From Branchiostoma floridae (lineage: Eukaryota; Chordata; Leptocardii; Amphioxiformes; Branchiostomatidae), in contig NC_049997.1 in assembly GCF_000003815.2 (NCBI RefSeq), positions 12,333,106-12,397,105 of the forward strand: 64,000 nucleotides of DNA, read 5' to 3'. Positions 46,845 to 60,473 of this stretch are shown here, piece by piece (the stretch's first letter is position 1; each line of letters opens with the position of its first letter). The position numbers and the translations under genes were made by a program. The notes below the pieces were generated by a model. That model saw only the letters and a list, made by a program, of their open reading frames with translations, ran no database searches and was not told the DNA's origin.

Positions 46845-49800
46845 ACAGCTCAAGACAGTCCCACAAACAACCCCGTCAACAACGAAAGGAAGAAACAACA
46901 ACCAACACCGACAGTGACAATAATCAACAGCCAACAGGAACACCAACTAGAAATAATCAGCAAGTTCACATCAACGCCATGTCGGCTTCACATCTAACTC
47001 CAACTCAACGAACGAAGATCACCAAACTGATTGGAAATAAGTGTCAAGTAGCATGCCTCATGGACAATAAACCAGTTATGGCTCTGTGGGATACGGGAGC
47101 CCAGGTAAGCATCATGTCAGACAGGTGGAGGGAGGAACACTTACCTGGAGTTGAGGTTCGACAAGTGATAGAGATCCTGGAGGACTCGACAAGTTTTAGT
47201 TTACAAGCGGCCAATGGCACTCCGATTCCCTACAGTGGCTGGGTTGAAGTGAGGTTCAGATTAAGTGAAGACCAGTCACCTGAACTGATTGTACCATTTC
47301 TGACGACGTCCGACAATAACCAAGTACAACCGATTATAGGGTACAATGTGATTGAAGAGATTCAGAAGTGCTGTAAGGATGACTGTCCAACATTGCTTAC
47401 CAAAGTGATGCCCGTCCCACCACAGAAGGCAGCTGCCCTCGTGAACATGATTGAAGATTTCAGTAACGTGACTCCAGTAAGCATACGAGTGGGTCGTAAG
47501 AGAGTGAGACTATCTCAGGGGGCTACAGTCCAGGTGAGGTGCAAAATCCCCAAGGGTTCCGTGGAAGAGAAGCAGCTGGTCCTGTTCGAACCAGACGAAG
47601 CGGGACATTGGCCCACAGGTTTAGAGGTGGGACCTGTCCTTACATCAGTCAGCCCATCTGGAATGGTCAAAGTACCGGTGACCAACACTAGCAGGTACGA
47701 CATTCACCTCCCAGCGAAAACGGTTCTGGGTCGAGTTGAGACGATTAGGTCAGCAGTTCCCATTGAGCTGCAGAGAGTGTCTGAAGATTCCGAGTCTGAA
47801 AAACCTCCGCAGTCAGAGCCAGTTCAAGTGAACACAGTGAGGAAGGCGAGTAATGAGCTGGGGGAATTGTGGGATCCACCGGTAGACCTCTCCCACTTAG
47901 AAGAGGATCAAGAAGAGATCGTTAGACAGATGCTGAGGGAAGAGTGTCAGGCCTTTTCGAGGGATGACCAGGACATTGGCAGCATGGAGGGGCTCAAGTT
48001 AAACATCAACCTGACTGATAAAGAACCAGTTCAGAAGAATTACGTGTCAATTCCCACCCCACTGTACAAGGAGGTTAAGGAATATATCGAAGATTTGATT
48101 AACCAAGAATGGATCCAGAAATCCAAATCACCATATTCATCACCAATGGTGTGCGTACGGAAGAAGGATGGAGGAATGAGACTATGTATTGATTACCGGG
48201 CACTGAACGAGAAAACAGTGCCAGATCGCCAGCCCCTCCCGAGGATTCAAGATGTGCTCAACAGGATGAAGGGAAACACATGGTTCTCTGTACTGGATCT
48301 AGGAAAGGCGTACCATCAGGGGTACATGGAGGAAGAAAGTAGGAAATACACAGCATTTGTAACGCCATACGGACTCTATGAGTGGGTTCGCGTCCCCATG
48401 GGATTAAAGAACGCGCCTCCAGCATTCCAACGGCATATGGAAGAAGTACTCGAGGGCTTGAGCCATGAAATATGCGAACCGTATATGGATGACACCATGG
48501 TCTACAGCGAAGGCTTTGAGTCACATGTCGAGCGCATCAGGAGAGTGTTGCGCAGGTTCCAGGAACATGGCTGTAAGTTGAAGCCAAAGAAATGTGTGAT
48601 GTTCCGACGACAGGTGAGGTATGTCGGGAAGCTAGTCACTGCAGATGGGTACACGATGGATCCAGAAGATACAGCAGCAGTCAAGGCAATCAGAGACAAG
48701 AAGCCCACTACTGTAGGAGATGTACGACGGGTACTGACAGAACAACTGACCAGCCCACCTGTGATGGCCTACCCTGACTTTGAGAAACCATTTATCCTGC
48801 ACACAGATGCATCAGCCACTGGTTTGGGCGCAGTATTATATCAACAGCAAGAGGGCAAGCTCCGGGTGATTGCATATGGTTCACGGACACTGTCACCGGC
48901 AGAGAAGAATTACCACATGCACTCGGGGAAGTTGGAGTTCTTGGCTCTCAAGTGGTCCATTACTGAGAAGTTCCGAGACTACCTGTACTACGCCCCATCT
49001 TTTGAAGTATATACCGACAATAATCCACTCACCTACGTTCTGAGCACGGCCAAGTTGAATGCGACAGGTCACCGATGGGTGGCAGAGTTGGTGGACTATA
49101 ACTTCAGCATCAAGTACCGACCTGGGAAAGCTAATGCAGATGCAGATGTGCTGTCAAGAGTACCAGGTCCAGGAGATGCTGAGCAGTTTATGGCTACCTG
49201 CACAGAAGAAGTGAGTGGTGATGTACTGAGTGCCACCATCCAAGCCATGCAGGCAGTGGATCAAGGAGATGCCACATGGATAAGTGCTATCACTACGAAC
49301 ATTGACAGTCTACCACCTGAAGACAAGAGTGCAAGTATAGGACCATTGAGCAAGAAGGAGATCGGTGAAGCGCAACGTCGGGACTCGGCCATTAGAAAGG
49401 TGATAGAGCTGAAAGAAGGGGGGAGGAATCCCACTACCCGAGAGAGGCAAGACAACTCAATTGGTACAAGAGAATACATGCGGGAGTGGAAAAAGCTGCA
49501 GATCGATGATGAGGGTATTCTCCGCCGGAGAGCTGGTCCAGTACTGCAAGTAGTGCTCCCGAAGGAATATAGAAACATTGTGTACCAAGAACTACATGAC
49601 AAAATGGGCCATCTGGGAGCAGACAGGGTTGTCAGCCTGGCAAGACAACGGTTCTACTGGCCAAAGATGCAGAGAGACATAATTGAATACTGTACCTCCA
49701 AGTGTCAGTGCATTAAGCGCCGGAAGCCAAACATTCCAGACAAAGCCCCACTTACTAACATCATCACCACTGAGCCGCTACAACTGGTGTCCATTGACTA

Positions 49801-50869
49801 TGTCCACCTTGAAAGGAGCAAAGGTGGCTACGAGTACATTTTGGTGGTTGTGGACCATTTCACACGGTTCGCTCAAGCATATGCAACCAGGAACAAGTCA
49901 GGGAGAACAGCGGCAGAGAAGCTCTTTAATGACTTCATTCCTAGATTTGGGTACCCTCTCAAGATTCACCATGACCAGGGAGCAGAGTTTGAAAATAGGT
50001 TGTTTCAACGCCTACATCAGCTGAGTGGAGTGTCGCCCTCGAGAACAACCCCGTATCACCCCCAGGGAAATGGTCAGGTGGAGAGGTTTAATCGGACTTT
50101 GCTAGCGATGTTACGTGCTCTCCCAGAATCCCAGAAAACAGATTGGAAGGCGTCTCTTAACAAAGTGGTTCATGCGTACAACTGCACCCGACATGAGAGC
50201 ACTGGGTATTCGCCTCACTTTCTGTTGTATGGACATCACCCCCGCCTGCCAGTGGACCTTATGTTCGGGATTGAAGACAAGGAGAATGAGGTTCAATCAT
50301 ATCCTGAGTATGCCAAGAAATGGAAACGTGGCATGCAGGAGGCCTACAGGATTGCGAGTCAGCATGCCAGGAAAACAGGTGCAAAAGGGAAGAAGCAGTA
50401 CGACAGAAAGGTGCACGGTCTCAGTTTGTCCAGTGGTGACCGGGTCCTTGTTCGAAATATGACGGACAGAGGAGGACCGGGCAAGTTGCGTTCCCACTGG
50501 GAGGACAAAGTCCACATCATTGTGAAGCAGAAGGGGAAAGATATTCCAGTGTATGAGGTACGCCCAGAATGCAGAGAAGGAAGGTCAAGAGTGTTGCATA
50601 GAAATATGCTATTACCGTGTGACGGACTGCCTCTAGAGGTTCCAGTGGACAACCGGAGCAAAGGGAAACACCTCAAAGAGAGGACAAGAGGAGTGATAAT
50701 GAGGAAGAAGAACTTGCAGACAACAGAGTCGAAATTGGAGCTGAACAAGAAGACCAGAGAGGAAGTACAGGTAGTGAAAGGGATGAAGAAACTGACGGTG
50801 AAGTTGAGTCTGAGGACCAGCCCTGTGTGTCTCAGGGTGCTGAGGAGGTTCCAGAACCAGCAGAAGTAG
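46736..50869 (+). CDS. retrotransposon Pol (protease, RT, RNase H, integrase), internally deleted
   Basis: 1377 codons if counted from the first Met. Protease: [13 protein letters not shown] near residue 119. Reverse transcriptase: palm block with YMDD near residue 583. RNase [11 protein letters not shown] near 687 and [11 protein letters not shown]. Integrase: HHCC zinc finger (GHLG to CQC) near 955-985, a DDE core with Asp in SIDYVH, Asp in HHDQGAEF and Glu in GQVERFNRT, then a C-terminal chromo/GPY-like region. Between VGDVRRVL and TEQLTSPPV (about residue 664-668) the usual RT thumb/connection stretch of roughly 60-70 residues is missing in frame, so RT is probably inactive. Near 50660-50690 the frame appears to slip: downstream, another frame continues as an acidic tail and RPRRNRRPPRTLTYD. 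Confidence 0.9.
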   Translation: MVWALLPLRRKQPYCQTVLETGKRREDTPKGRGVVLNSSRQSHKQPRQQRKEETTTNTDSDNNQQPTGTPTRNNQQVHINAMSASHLTPTQRTKITKLIGNKCQVACLMDNKPVMALWDTGAQVSIMSDRWREEHLPGVEVRQVIEILEDSTSFSLQAANGTPIPYSGWVEVRFRLSEDQSPELIVPFLTTSDNNQVQPIIGYNVIEEIQKCCKDDCPTLLTKVMPVPPQKAAALVNMIEDFSNVTPVSIRVGRKRVRLSQGATVQVRCKIPKGSVEEKQLVLFEPDEAGHWPTGLEVGPVLTSVSPSGMVKVPVTNTSRYDIHLPAKTVLGRVETIRSAVPIELQRVSEDSESEKPPQSEPVQVNTVRKASNELGELWDPPVDLSHLEEDQEEIVRQMLREECQAFSRDDQDIGSMEGLKLNINLTDKEPVQKNYVSIPTPLYKEVKEYIEDLINQEWIQKSKSPYSSPMVCVRKKDGGMRLCIDYRALNEKTVPDRQPLPRIQDVLNRMKGNTWFSVLDLGKAYHQGYMEEESRKYTAFVTPYGLYEWVRVPMGLKNAPPAFQRHMEEVLEGLSHEICEPYMDDTMVYSEGFESHVERIRRVLRRFQEHGCKLKPKKCVMFRRQVRYVGKLVTADGYTMDPEDTAAVKAIRDKKPTTVGDVRRVLTEQLTSPPVMAYPDFEKPFILHTDASATGLGAVLYQQQEGKLRVIAYGSRTLSPAEKNYHMHSGKLEFLALKWSITEKFRDYLYYAPSFEVYTDNNPLTYVLSTAKLNATGHRWVAELVDYNFSIKYRPGKANADADVLSRVPGPGDAEQFMATCTEEVSGDVLSATIQAMQAVDQGDATWISAITTNIDSLPPEDKSASIGPLSKKEIGEAQRRDSAIRKVIELKEGGRNPTTRERQDNSIGTREYMREWKKLQIDDEGILRRRAGPVLQVVLPKEYRNIVYQELHDKMGHLGADRVVSLARQRFYWPKMQRDIIEYCTSKCQCIKRRKPNIPDKAPLTNIITTEPLQLVSIDYVHLERSKGGYEYILVVVDHFTRFAQAYATRNKSGRTAAEKLFNDFIPRFGYPLKIHHDQGAEFENRLFQRLHQLSGVSPSRTTPYHPQGNGQVERFNRTLLAMLRALPESQKTDWKASLNKVVHAYNCTRHESTGYSPHFLLYGHHPRLPVDLMFGIEDKENEVQSYPEYAKKWKRGMQEAYRIASQHARKTGAKGKKQYDRKVHGLSLSSGDRVLVRNMTDRGGPGKLRSHWEDKVHIIVKQKGKDIPVYEVRPECREGRSRVLHRNMLLPCDGLPLEVPVDNRSKGKHLKERTRGVIMRKKNLQTTESKLELNKKTREEVQVVKGMKKLTVKLSLRTSPVCLRVLRRFQNQQK

Positions 50870-51706
50870 AAGAGAACAGACCAAGACGAAATAGGAGACC
50901 ACCACGGACTCTCACATATGATGTGGGTGGCCAACCAGGCTACTTGAGAGTACCAACGGTGAACACAGTAAATGCAGCAGAGTGGAATGTGGGGACACCA
51001 TGGCCACTGAACATGTGGAACGCGGGAGCAGGGTATCCTGGGCAATTATATCAGTCGTGCCTTCACTGTGGACAGTTAATACCGATAATTCGCATGTACG
51101 CGCCCAGCTAAGGGGATGGAGTACCTGTTATTCGTGTAGACTGTGAACTGCAGTGGATTACTATTCTTGTGGATTACCTGCTGTTATTGTGGATATTACT
51201 ATTCCTGTGGATTACCCGCTGCACCAGTGCCGCTGTGCCTGTGGATTACCCGCTGAATGAGAAGAGTCTCATGGGACAATTATATTGTGGACAGTAAATG
51301 CAAGGTTATTGTGGAAAATCATTCCATATTTGAGAGACATGTATGTTGGTTATTGATGGATAACAAAGAGACTGATGGATTCCAGTTGTGTGGACTCTGC
51401 AGGACTTCCAGCTCAGAATTTAGACCAGGCCTAATGTTGTGTTAACTGTTCTAAAACAGTCAGTACGTTGGAGCTTCTGTTAGTAGCAGTGAAGCCAGTT
51501 TATTGAAGATGCTATCTGTGCCAAAGTTAAAGATGTTATCAGTGCCAAGGTTAAAGATGTTATCGGTGCCAAAGCTAAAGAAAAAAAAAAGAGGCTAACG
51601 CAAAGGAGAATAGAATAGAATATATCCTTTATTTTTCATAGTACTAAACAACCATATATATGTGTTCATTAATAGTTTCTTATTGTTATTGTTCCGAGAT
51701 GACTTT
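50870..51706 (+). other. retroelement 3' non-coding region with pol-tail relic and minisatellites
   Basis: Up to 51111 an open frame continues the presumed original Pol C-terminal tail (RPRRNRRPPRTLTYD and on). Then come about four copies of a TGTGGATTACC(C/T)GCTG-like word at 51150-51255 and three copies of a GTTAAAGATGTTATC-type 27-bp word at about 51500-51580. Confidence 0.65.
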
Positions 51707-51720
51707 AAAAGAGGGGAGAG
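51707..51720 (+). promoter_or_regulatory. polypurine tract
   Basis: AAAAGAGGGGAGAG directly abutting the 3' LTR, the plus-strand priming site of LTR elements. Confidence 0.88.
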
Positions 51721-51910
51721 TGTTGCCATGTAGAAATAACCCCCTTTATGGATAATGGGATAGTCCGAGCCGACACGCATGCGTCGGGGAGTAGCCGGGG
51801 AAAAGAAATAAAGATCAGTTCACGTCGTCTCAACTCCAGTCTCCTAGTCGCTCTTGTGTCACCTCTGGGCTCCCTAAACATCATCTAAAGTGGACAGAAC
51901 GAGGGTAACA
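51721..51910 (+). repeat. 3' LTR
   Basis: 190 bp. No difference from 45398-45587 found on reading both. Confidence 0.93.
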
Positions 51911-52233
51911 TTGGCAGCAGGCGCGGATTTAGGGGGGGGCGCACCCGGCGCGCGCCCCCCCTTTGGCTGGACCCCCAAAAAAATTCGGCTGGACCACAAA
52001 AAAAAAAAGGAATTCCACAAAGAAATACAGAAAATCAGCGAAAGTTTCAGCGAAGCGGCGACAATACAAAGCCGCTAACCAACAATGCCAAGGCGCACTC
52101 CTCCCGCTTTTACTTCCTCATTGCGTAGGACTTTGCAGGCATTGCCAGAATGTTCTGTAACCAGGAAGTTGGCAATACTCCCGACCTCTTTTGGAACTCG
52201 CTTATGTTCCATCTGACTCTAATATTGTTATTA

Positions 52234-52400
52234 NNNNNNNNNNNNNNNNNNNNNNNNNNNNNNNNNNNNNNNNNNNNNNNNNNNNNNNNNNNNNNNNNNN
52301 NNNNNNNNNNNNNNNNNNNNNNNNNNNNNNNNNNNNNNNNNNNNNNNNNNNNNNNNNNNNNNNNNNNNNNNNNNNNNNNNNNNNNNNNNNNNNNNNNNNN
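52234..52400. other. assembly gap (167 N)
   Basis: N run inside the DNA element. Confidence 0.98.
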
Positions 52401-53591
52401 CTGATGCAAAATGGGTCAGGTAAAAAAAAACGGCGATCTTTTCCACTACACATGTACGATATTTACACAAAAGAAACTAAATTAATGTTCTACTTGGAAG
52501 AGACTTGGGTACATTTTAGCGATATCGTGACGAAAACCGCTTCAATACTGCTGTAATCATTCCAAAACGGGAGTTATTTCGGCCAACCAACAAACTTGCC
52601 GAAAAATTTTCGCGCCATCATATGCATGATTATGTCATATGCACGCAGCAGAGAGCCCGCTGTCACGAAAGTAAACATCGTAACGTTTTATCCCGTTGCC
52701 GTCCGTGAACCATTCCGTTTCCAAAGAACCGGTGCACACATGATTGATATTGATACCAATTTTAGTTTCTATAGTCTTCGTAAACTTCGTGCGAACATGG
52801 AATTACACGACAGAGGCGGCTGCAGCAAATTTCTTATGGGGAGGGCGAACAATATTGACGTAATCCTAGGCGGTTCGGGGCATGCTCTCCCGGGAAAATT
52901 TTGAAATCTTGACTATCTGAAACGATCTTTCCTAACTTTTGATGGACAGATTTGCTGGCAGACTAAGCTAAGTTTAATAGCCTTTCTGGTAGCTATAGGG
53001 TTTTTAGCTTATGTTATTGAGGGCGACGACCCCCCAACGTATTTTCACAACTTCGAGCGCACGAGTCGTCGCAAGGTAGGTCTGGAGAAAAATGTTGAAA
53101 TTTGGACCCTCTGAAACAAGATTTTCTGCACTTTGAGGGATAAACTTTGCTGGTAGACAATGCTAAATGTAATGACATTTCTGTCAGGGGAAAAGATTTT
53201 TGATGGCGACGAGCACCGGAGCGTCGTGGGCGCCGGAGGCGCAAGCCGTCGTCAGGGACGTCCAGAGAAAAATTGAAATCTTGACCACCTGAAACTTCAT
53301 TTCCTGCATTTCAGGGGCACATTTTGCTTGTATTTTTAAGGCCCCTTTTTCGATGGCCCTCCCCCCGGCTCAAGACATGTTTCGATGGCCGTTTTCCCAG
53401 GCCAAAAATATGATTGTTGAATGTGAGATTGCTAACTATAAAAAACAGTGTTCGTTCGTTTATTATATTTGTTCAGCCCTAAAAGTCAGTGTTGATTCGT
53501 TGGTTATTTTTGCACAAAAATGGCTCTAAAATGCACCAGAGAGCCTCTTTATTTTAAAAAGTTCTCGGGGGAGGCCCCCCAAACCCCCCCA

Positions 53592-53666
53592 ACGAGAGGG
53601 GGGAACCCCCCCTCTCGTGCTCTCCCCCCGCGCAGCTACGCTGCGCATTCGTGGCCTTCGGCCACG
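53592..53666. repeat. three consecutive perfect hairpins
   Basis: A 12-bp stem (ACGAGAGGGGGG, 53592-53618), a 7-bp stem GCGCAGC/GCTGCGC with TAC loop (53630-53646) and a 7-bp stem CGTGGCC/GGCCACG with TTC loop (53650-53666). Confidence 0.88.
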
Positions 53667-53918
53667 ACTTGAGGTGCAACAGCATATGCGCCCCCCCTTT
53701 GCAAAATCCTGGGTCCGCCCCTGGGCAGCATGTTCCTTTCAATAACAATACCGAAGAAAAAAAGCTGTGAGTCTGAGCATTATCATGGTACAACGGACAA
53801 CACATAAAGTCACAAATTTTGAGGGTTTTGCAGCAGATGGCCAGAAAGGATCACATTTTCACCCGAATTCACCCTCAAACCAGTCATCACATCAAGCTGT
53901 CCTAGAGTCTGTATGTAC

Positions 53919-53961
53919 CTAAAAGATCCTCAAGTCGTCTCTTTCTTCGTTTTGTCGGCAT
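53919..53961 (-). CDS. candidate first coding exon of an unknown divergent gene
   Basis: Minus strand: ATG then PTKRRKRRLEDLL, ending TTTTAG/gtacat. It starts 368 bp from the NDUFB9 ATG, across a promoter with a central CGCG element, which makes a real divergent gene plausible. Fourteen codons are too few to identify it, and no second exon was found between here and the transposon to its left. Confidence 0.35.
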
Positions 53962-54329
53962 CTCCGTCTCTGTAGACCGCTTCATATTCGAGAATCACAG
54001 CACAGATGATGATGTCCTTTCAACTTTGCCGCGAAAACCAGCTGGGAACTTTCACCTTTCTTTTTTTTCTCGCCACGCCAAACTCTCGCGAGAGCTAATA
54101 GACTATTTTATTTTGTCTAAAGGGGAGTTCGTACTAAGTTTAGTTTTTCTAAAACACTGTCTTTTCTGACAAATTTTATGTACTTCTTACGTATAAGCAA
54201 AAATTTTTCTTTATTTAGGGTATCTTATAAACTTTTGAGGGCTCAATTTTGTGTATATAAACAAAATACTTAACCCATTTCATACATTGGAATGCTCCAT
54301 TTTCTGACCTTCACAGGGAAGGGACGAAA
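53962..54329. promoter_or_regulatory. putative bidirectional promoter with TCTCGCGAGA element
   Basis: The palindrome CTCTCGCGAGAG is at 54083-54094. TCTCGCGAGA is the CGCG element of vertebrate housekeeping promoters, bound by BANP. No TATA box is near either start. The region separates the NDUFB9 start from the candidate minus-strand exon. Confidence 0.55.
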
Positions 54330-54427
54330 ATGGCGACCAACCCGATCCCGTATCTGTCTCATGCACAACGGGTTTGTCGCCTGTACAAGCGCGCCTCCAG
54401 ACATTTAGAGTCATGGTGTGTAATGAG
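54330..54427 (+). CDS. NDUFB9: NDUFB9, first coding exon only
   Basis: The exon encodes [20 protein letters not shown] followed by [13 protein letters not shown] and ends AG/gtgagt in phase 2. This matches the N terminus of NDUFB9 (B22), a LYR-motif accessory subunit of mitochondrial complex I: the PYLxHxQxVxRLYKRAxRHLESWC signature includes the LYR/LYK tripeptide that contacts the acyl carrier protein. The remaining exons, which should encode about 150 residues, are not found in 54428-54878. They must lie in or beyond the gap, or elsewhere if the scaffold is misjoined. Confidence 0.85.
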
Positions 54428-54878
54428 GTGAGTCATTGGACTAGTCTAGTAGTAGAATTACAACATTTCATGTCACTGTATACCAGAACGAGAAGCCTTT
54501 TTGATGTGCAAATTTTGTTGGATCTCAGTCTTGGTCTGTCTGACCAAACTTTGTTCTTTTACTGGCCAAAATTTTCACCAAAAGACACTGTCCACTATCC
54601 AGTTTCATATACTTAGAAGTCAAAAGTTTTCTTCAGTTTAATCCAAGGAAATTATTATTTACTGTTTCCTTTAATGTTATAAAATATAGTGGAGTCTAAG
54701 TTCAGGATTACATGTTGCATGTTCATTGCTACTGTAAATTCTTCTATTTTTGCAAGACTTCATTTCATCATAAGAGTATAGAGGTTTACGCAGTGTCTTT
54801 ATGGTTGAAACAATAGGCTATTAGGCATGTTTACCATTCTGAGTACGCATTTCAGCGACAGGAAAATTTGTGGGCAAC
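54428..54878 (+). other. NDUFB9 intron 1 (partial)
   Basis: No second exon with LYR-protein features is seen before the N gap. Confidence 0.55.
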
Positions 54879-55425
54879 NNNNNNNNNNNNNNNNNNNNNN
54901 NNNNNNNNNNNNNNNNNNNNNNNNNNNNNNNNNNNNNNNNNNNNNNNNNNNNNNNNNNNNNNNNNNNNNNNNNNNNNNNNNNNNNNNNNNNNNNNNNNNN
55001 NNNNNNNNNNNNNNNNNNNNNNNNNNNNNNNNNNNNNNNNNNNNNNNNNNNNNNNNNNNNNNNNNNNNNNNNNNNNNNNNNNNNNNNNNNNNNNNNNNNN
55101 NNNNNNNNNNNNNNNNNNNNNNNNNNNNNNNNNNNNNNNNNNNNNNNNNNNNNNNNNNNNNNNNNNNNNNNNNNNNNNNNNNNNNNNNNNNNNNNNNNNN
55201 NNNNNNNNNNNNNNNNNNNNNNNNNNNNNNNNNNNNNNNNNNNNNNNNNNNNNNNNNNNNNNNNNNNNNNNNNNNNNNNNNNNNNNNNNNNNNNNNNNNN
55301 NNNNNNNNNNNNNNNNNNNNNNNNNNNNNNNNNNNNNNNNNNNNNNNNNNNNNNNNNNNNNNNNNNNNNNNNNNNNNNNNNNNNNNNNNNNNNNNNNNNN
55401 NNNNNNNNNNNNNNNNNNNNNNNNN
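54879..55425. other. assembly gap (547 N)
   Basis: N run separating NDUFB9 intron 1 from the right histone array. Confidence 0.98.
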
Positions 55426-55442
55426 CGAGAAAGCGTCAGATA

Positions 55443-55564
55443 CAAGAAGACTCCGGCAAAGAAACCTGCTGCCAAGAAAGCTGCCACCAAAAAGACCCCG
55501 GGTAAAGAAGGCCGCCAAGAAGACGGCGCCCGCCAAGAAGGCGACCAAGCCCAAGAAGAAGTAG
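55443..55564 (+). pseudogene. H1 3' end fragment at contig edge
   Basis: Only the last 40 codons or so of the H1 tail. The first bases after the gap (CGAGAAAGCGTCAGATA) do not match H1 and look like contig-edge noise. One extra G in ACCCCGGGTAAAG (near 55501) breaks the frame. The gene itself may be intact in the genome. Confidence 0.8.
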
Positions 55565-55595
55565 AGACCTGACCGTCACATTTTCTGCAAACCCC

Positions 55596-55611
55596 GGCCC
55601 TTTTCAGGGCC
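55596..55611 (+). promoter_or_regulatory. stem-loop of H1 fragment
   Basis: GGCCCTTTTCAGGGCC. Confidence 0.92.
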
Positions 55612-56692
<1,081 letters not shown>

Positions 56693-56720
56693 GGAGGATC
56701 AGAACAAGATCGACAACCCC

Positions 56721-56736
56721 GGCCCTTTTCAGGGCC
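56721..56736 (+). promoter_or_regulatory. stem-loop of third H3
   Basis: GGCCCTTTTCAGGGCC with AGAAAGA downstream. Confidence 0.92.
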
Positions 56737-57326
56737 ACCTACATATCCCAGAAAGATTTATATCGTTCGCGTTTCTTGCAACATTTGAATCAGAATCCCT
56801 GTTACACAAAGTTTACACGTTTGCCCCCCTTCCCCCTCATACTTGCACACACAAACCAATCAGCCGACAGGGGATTAAATCAGTACTTGTGAAATAATAA
56901 GACTCCCAGCCCCAAACAACCTAGAAATCAAATAAAACAAAAAAGAAACTTGTTTTCCACGTTTTAACCATGCGTTTCTGACCGCGAAAATACAACGCAC
57001 GCTCTCCACGTGTTTTATCTATCGTTTTCTCTGACCACGCGTACATATAATGTAGAGGTATGTCAGCTAGCAGGAAGCGACACACTTGTAAGGAAGACTA
57101 TACTGCGGTCATTTCTGACGCGATACGGCAACCATTCTTGCTCACAAATGTCATGCTCAAGGTTGTCTGTCAGGAATATAGAAAAGATACAGATTTGTCT
57201 AGGCAGATGTGCGTGTTTTTTGTTTTGGTGTGTGCATTTATTTTCTGTATTAGTTTTCTTATAGAATAGCTGTATGTAAAGCTTAGTTAAGTGATCATGA
57301 TACAGTTCTTTCGAGAGGATGTGGGT
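56737..57326. other. H3-H2A spacer, complete
   Basis: No gene. Reference for the deletion: bases 57242 onward, through H2A to 58207 in H2B, are the 966 bp missing from the two truncated units. Confidence 0.75.
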
Positions 57327-57342
57327 GGCCCTGAAAAGGGCC
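57327..57342 (-). promoter_or_regulatory. stem-loop of second H2A
   Basis: GGCCCTTTTCAGGGCC on the minus strand. Confidence 0.92.
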
Positions 57343-57368
57343 GGGGTTTAAATCTCTCCGTCTGGATC

Positions 57369-58012
<644 letters not shown>

Positions 58013-58375
58013 ATGCCGCCAAGTGGAAAAGCTGCTAAGAAAGCTGGCAAAGCCAGGCCCGCTGGAGACAAGAAGCGCGGAAGGAGGAGAAAGAGAAGGG
58101 AAACCTTCGGTGTCTACATCTACAAGGTGCTGAAGCAGGTGCACCCCGACACCGGTGTCTCCAGCAAGGCCATGGGCATCATGAACTCCTTCGTCAACGA
58201 CATTTTCGAGCGCATCGCCGCCGAGGCTTCTCGTCTGGCTCACTACAACAAGCGCTCTACCATCAGCAGCCGCGAGATCCAGACCGCCGTGCGACTCCTG
58301 CTACCGGGCGAGCTGGCCAAGCACGCCGTCAGCGAGGGCACCAAGGCCGTCACCAAGTACACCAGCTCCAAGTAG
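58013..58375 (+). CDS. histone H2B, second intact copy
   Basis: 120 residues, same protein as 16524-16886, complete and in frame. This and the first copy are the only intact H2B genes of the five in the window. Confidence 0.96.
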   Translation: MPPSGKAAKKAGKARPAGDKKRGRRRKRRETFGVYIYKVLKQVHPDTGVSSKAMGIMNSFVNDIFERIAAEASRLAHYNKRSTISSREIQTAVRLLLPGELAKHAVSEGTKAVTKYTSSK

Positions 58376-58399
58376 ACCTACGGCACAAGCTATAACCCC

Positions 58400-58415
58400 G
58401 GCCTTTTTCAAGGCC
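58400..58415 (+). promoter_or_regulatory. stem-loop of H2B
   Basis: GGCCTTTTTCAAGGCC. Confidence 0.92.
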
Positions 58416-59700
<1,285 letters not shown>

Positions 59701-59735
59701 AGGACCCGACGGACTCACCATCGCAAGCGAACCCC

Positions 59736-59751
59736 GGCCCTTTTCAGGGCC
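59736..59751 (+). promoter_or_regulatory. stem-loop of H4
   Basis: GGCCCTTTTCAGGGCC. Confidence 0.92.
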
Positions 59752-60473
59752 ACCCAAATATCCAAAAAAGAGCTGTATCTTCTCACCATACGATCGCACA
59801 CATGAACACACCTGACTTTTATAACAATACACAAATGATGATAAAGAACAATTGAATGAATGAATGAATGAATTCCTATATTGCTGAGCTTAAGAACAGA
59901 CCTCAACACATGTATATGAAGGTATCACGGGTCTAGTCAAACATAGTATCGAATAAAGACAAAGTCAAACCCAAGCCGGCCACGCAAGCACTCAGCAACA
60001 ACCGTGACCCCACCTCCGTTCTATATATTGATACTTTTGTGCGTCGTTAGTTGCCGAGAAATGCGTTTGAGTGAGACACAAGCGTACATATGTGTGTTCT
60101 CTATGAAATTCGAGTTTACGTGTTAGAAATTCATAAAAGTCACCCATTCCTAATTTCCTTTGCAAACTGGATAAGCCGTTGAACGTGGTCGAACGTCCCC
60201 GCTCACTTCCGAAGCGTGCTTACCGAAAAGATGTCAAATATCTCAAGATCTAAATACCACCGGCCAGCCGCTACCATGAAATTAGTAAGTGGAACATGTG
60301 CTTCTGTACGGAAACCGGTCCAATGTTGTGTTTGATGGCCGGGAAAGGAGAAATTTCACCGTAAAGTTAGAAAAGAAACACAAATTTCGCCGGTACGGAC
60401 AATAGGACACAGACAAGCTGTCGTGTTTCCGATCACGTCCGCACCGTGACTACTTGTACGCCAGCTTGACAAG
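59752..60473 (+). promoter_or_regulatory. H4-H1 spacer and H1 promoter, right array
   Basis: No indels relative to unit 1 of the kind seen at 23065-23191. H1 box AAACACA at 60376-60382. Confidence 0.75.

Larger units (their letters stand above)
45398..51910 (+). mobile_element. Ty3/gypsy LTR retrotransposon, 6.5 kb, recently inserted but defective
   Basis: Two 190-bp LTRs that appear identical enclose a leader with a candidate primer site, gag and pol in the Ty3/gypsy order (protease, RT, RNase H, integrase) and a polypurine tract. No env-like frame is present. Pol has an internal in-frame deletion and a shifted C-terminal tail. No clean 5-bp target duplication is seen (GTTTG on the left, TTGGC on the right). 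Confidence 0.93.
51918..53723. mobile_element. non-autonomous DNA transposon with CAGG(G/C)GCGGA ends
   Basis: Left end CAGGCGCGGATTTAGGGGG; right end is the reverse complement of CAGGGGCGGACCCAGG. GGCAG lies directly outside both ends. The interior contains an N gap, three diverged subrepeats starting TTGAAAT near 52901, 53095 and 53273, and three adjacent hairpins at 53592-53666. No transposase seen. Left end is only 7 bp from the 3' LTR. Confidence 0.68.
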
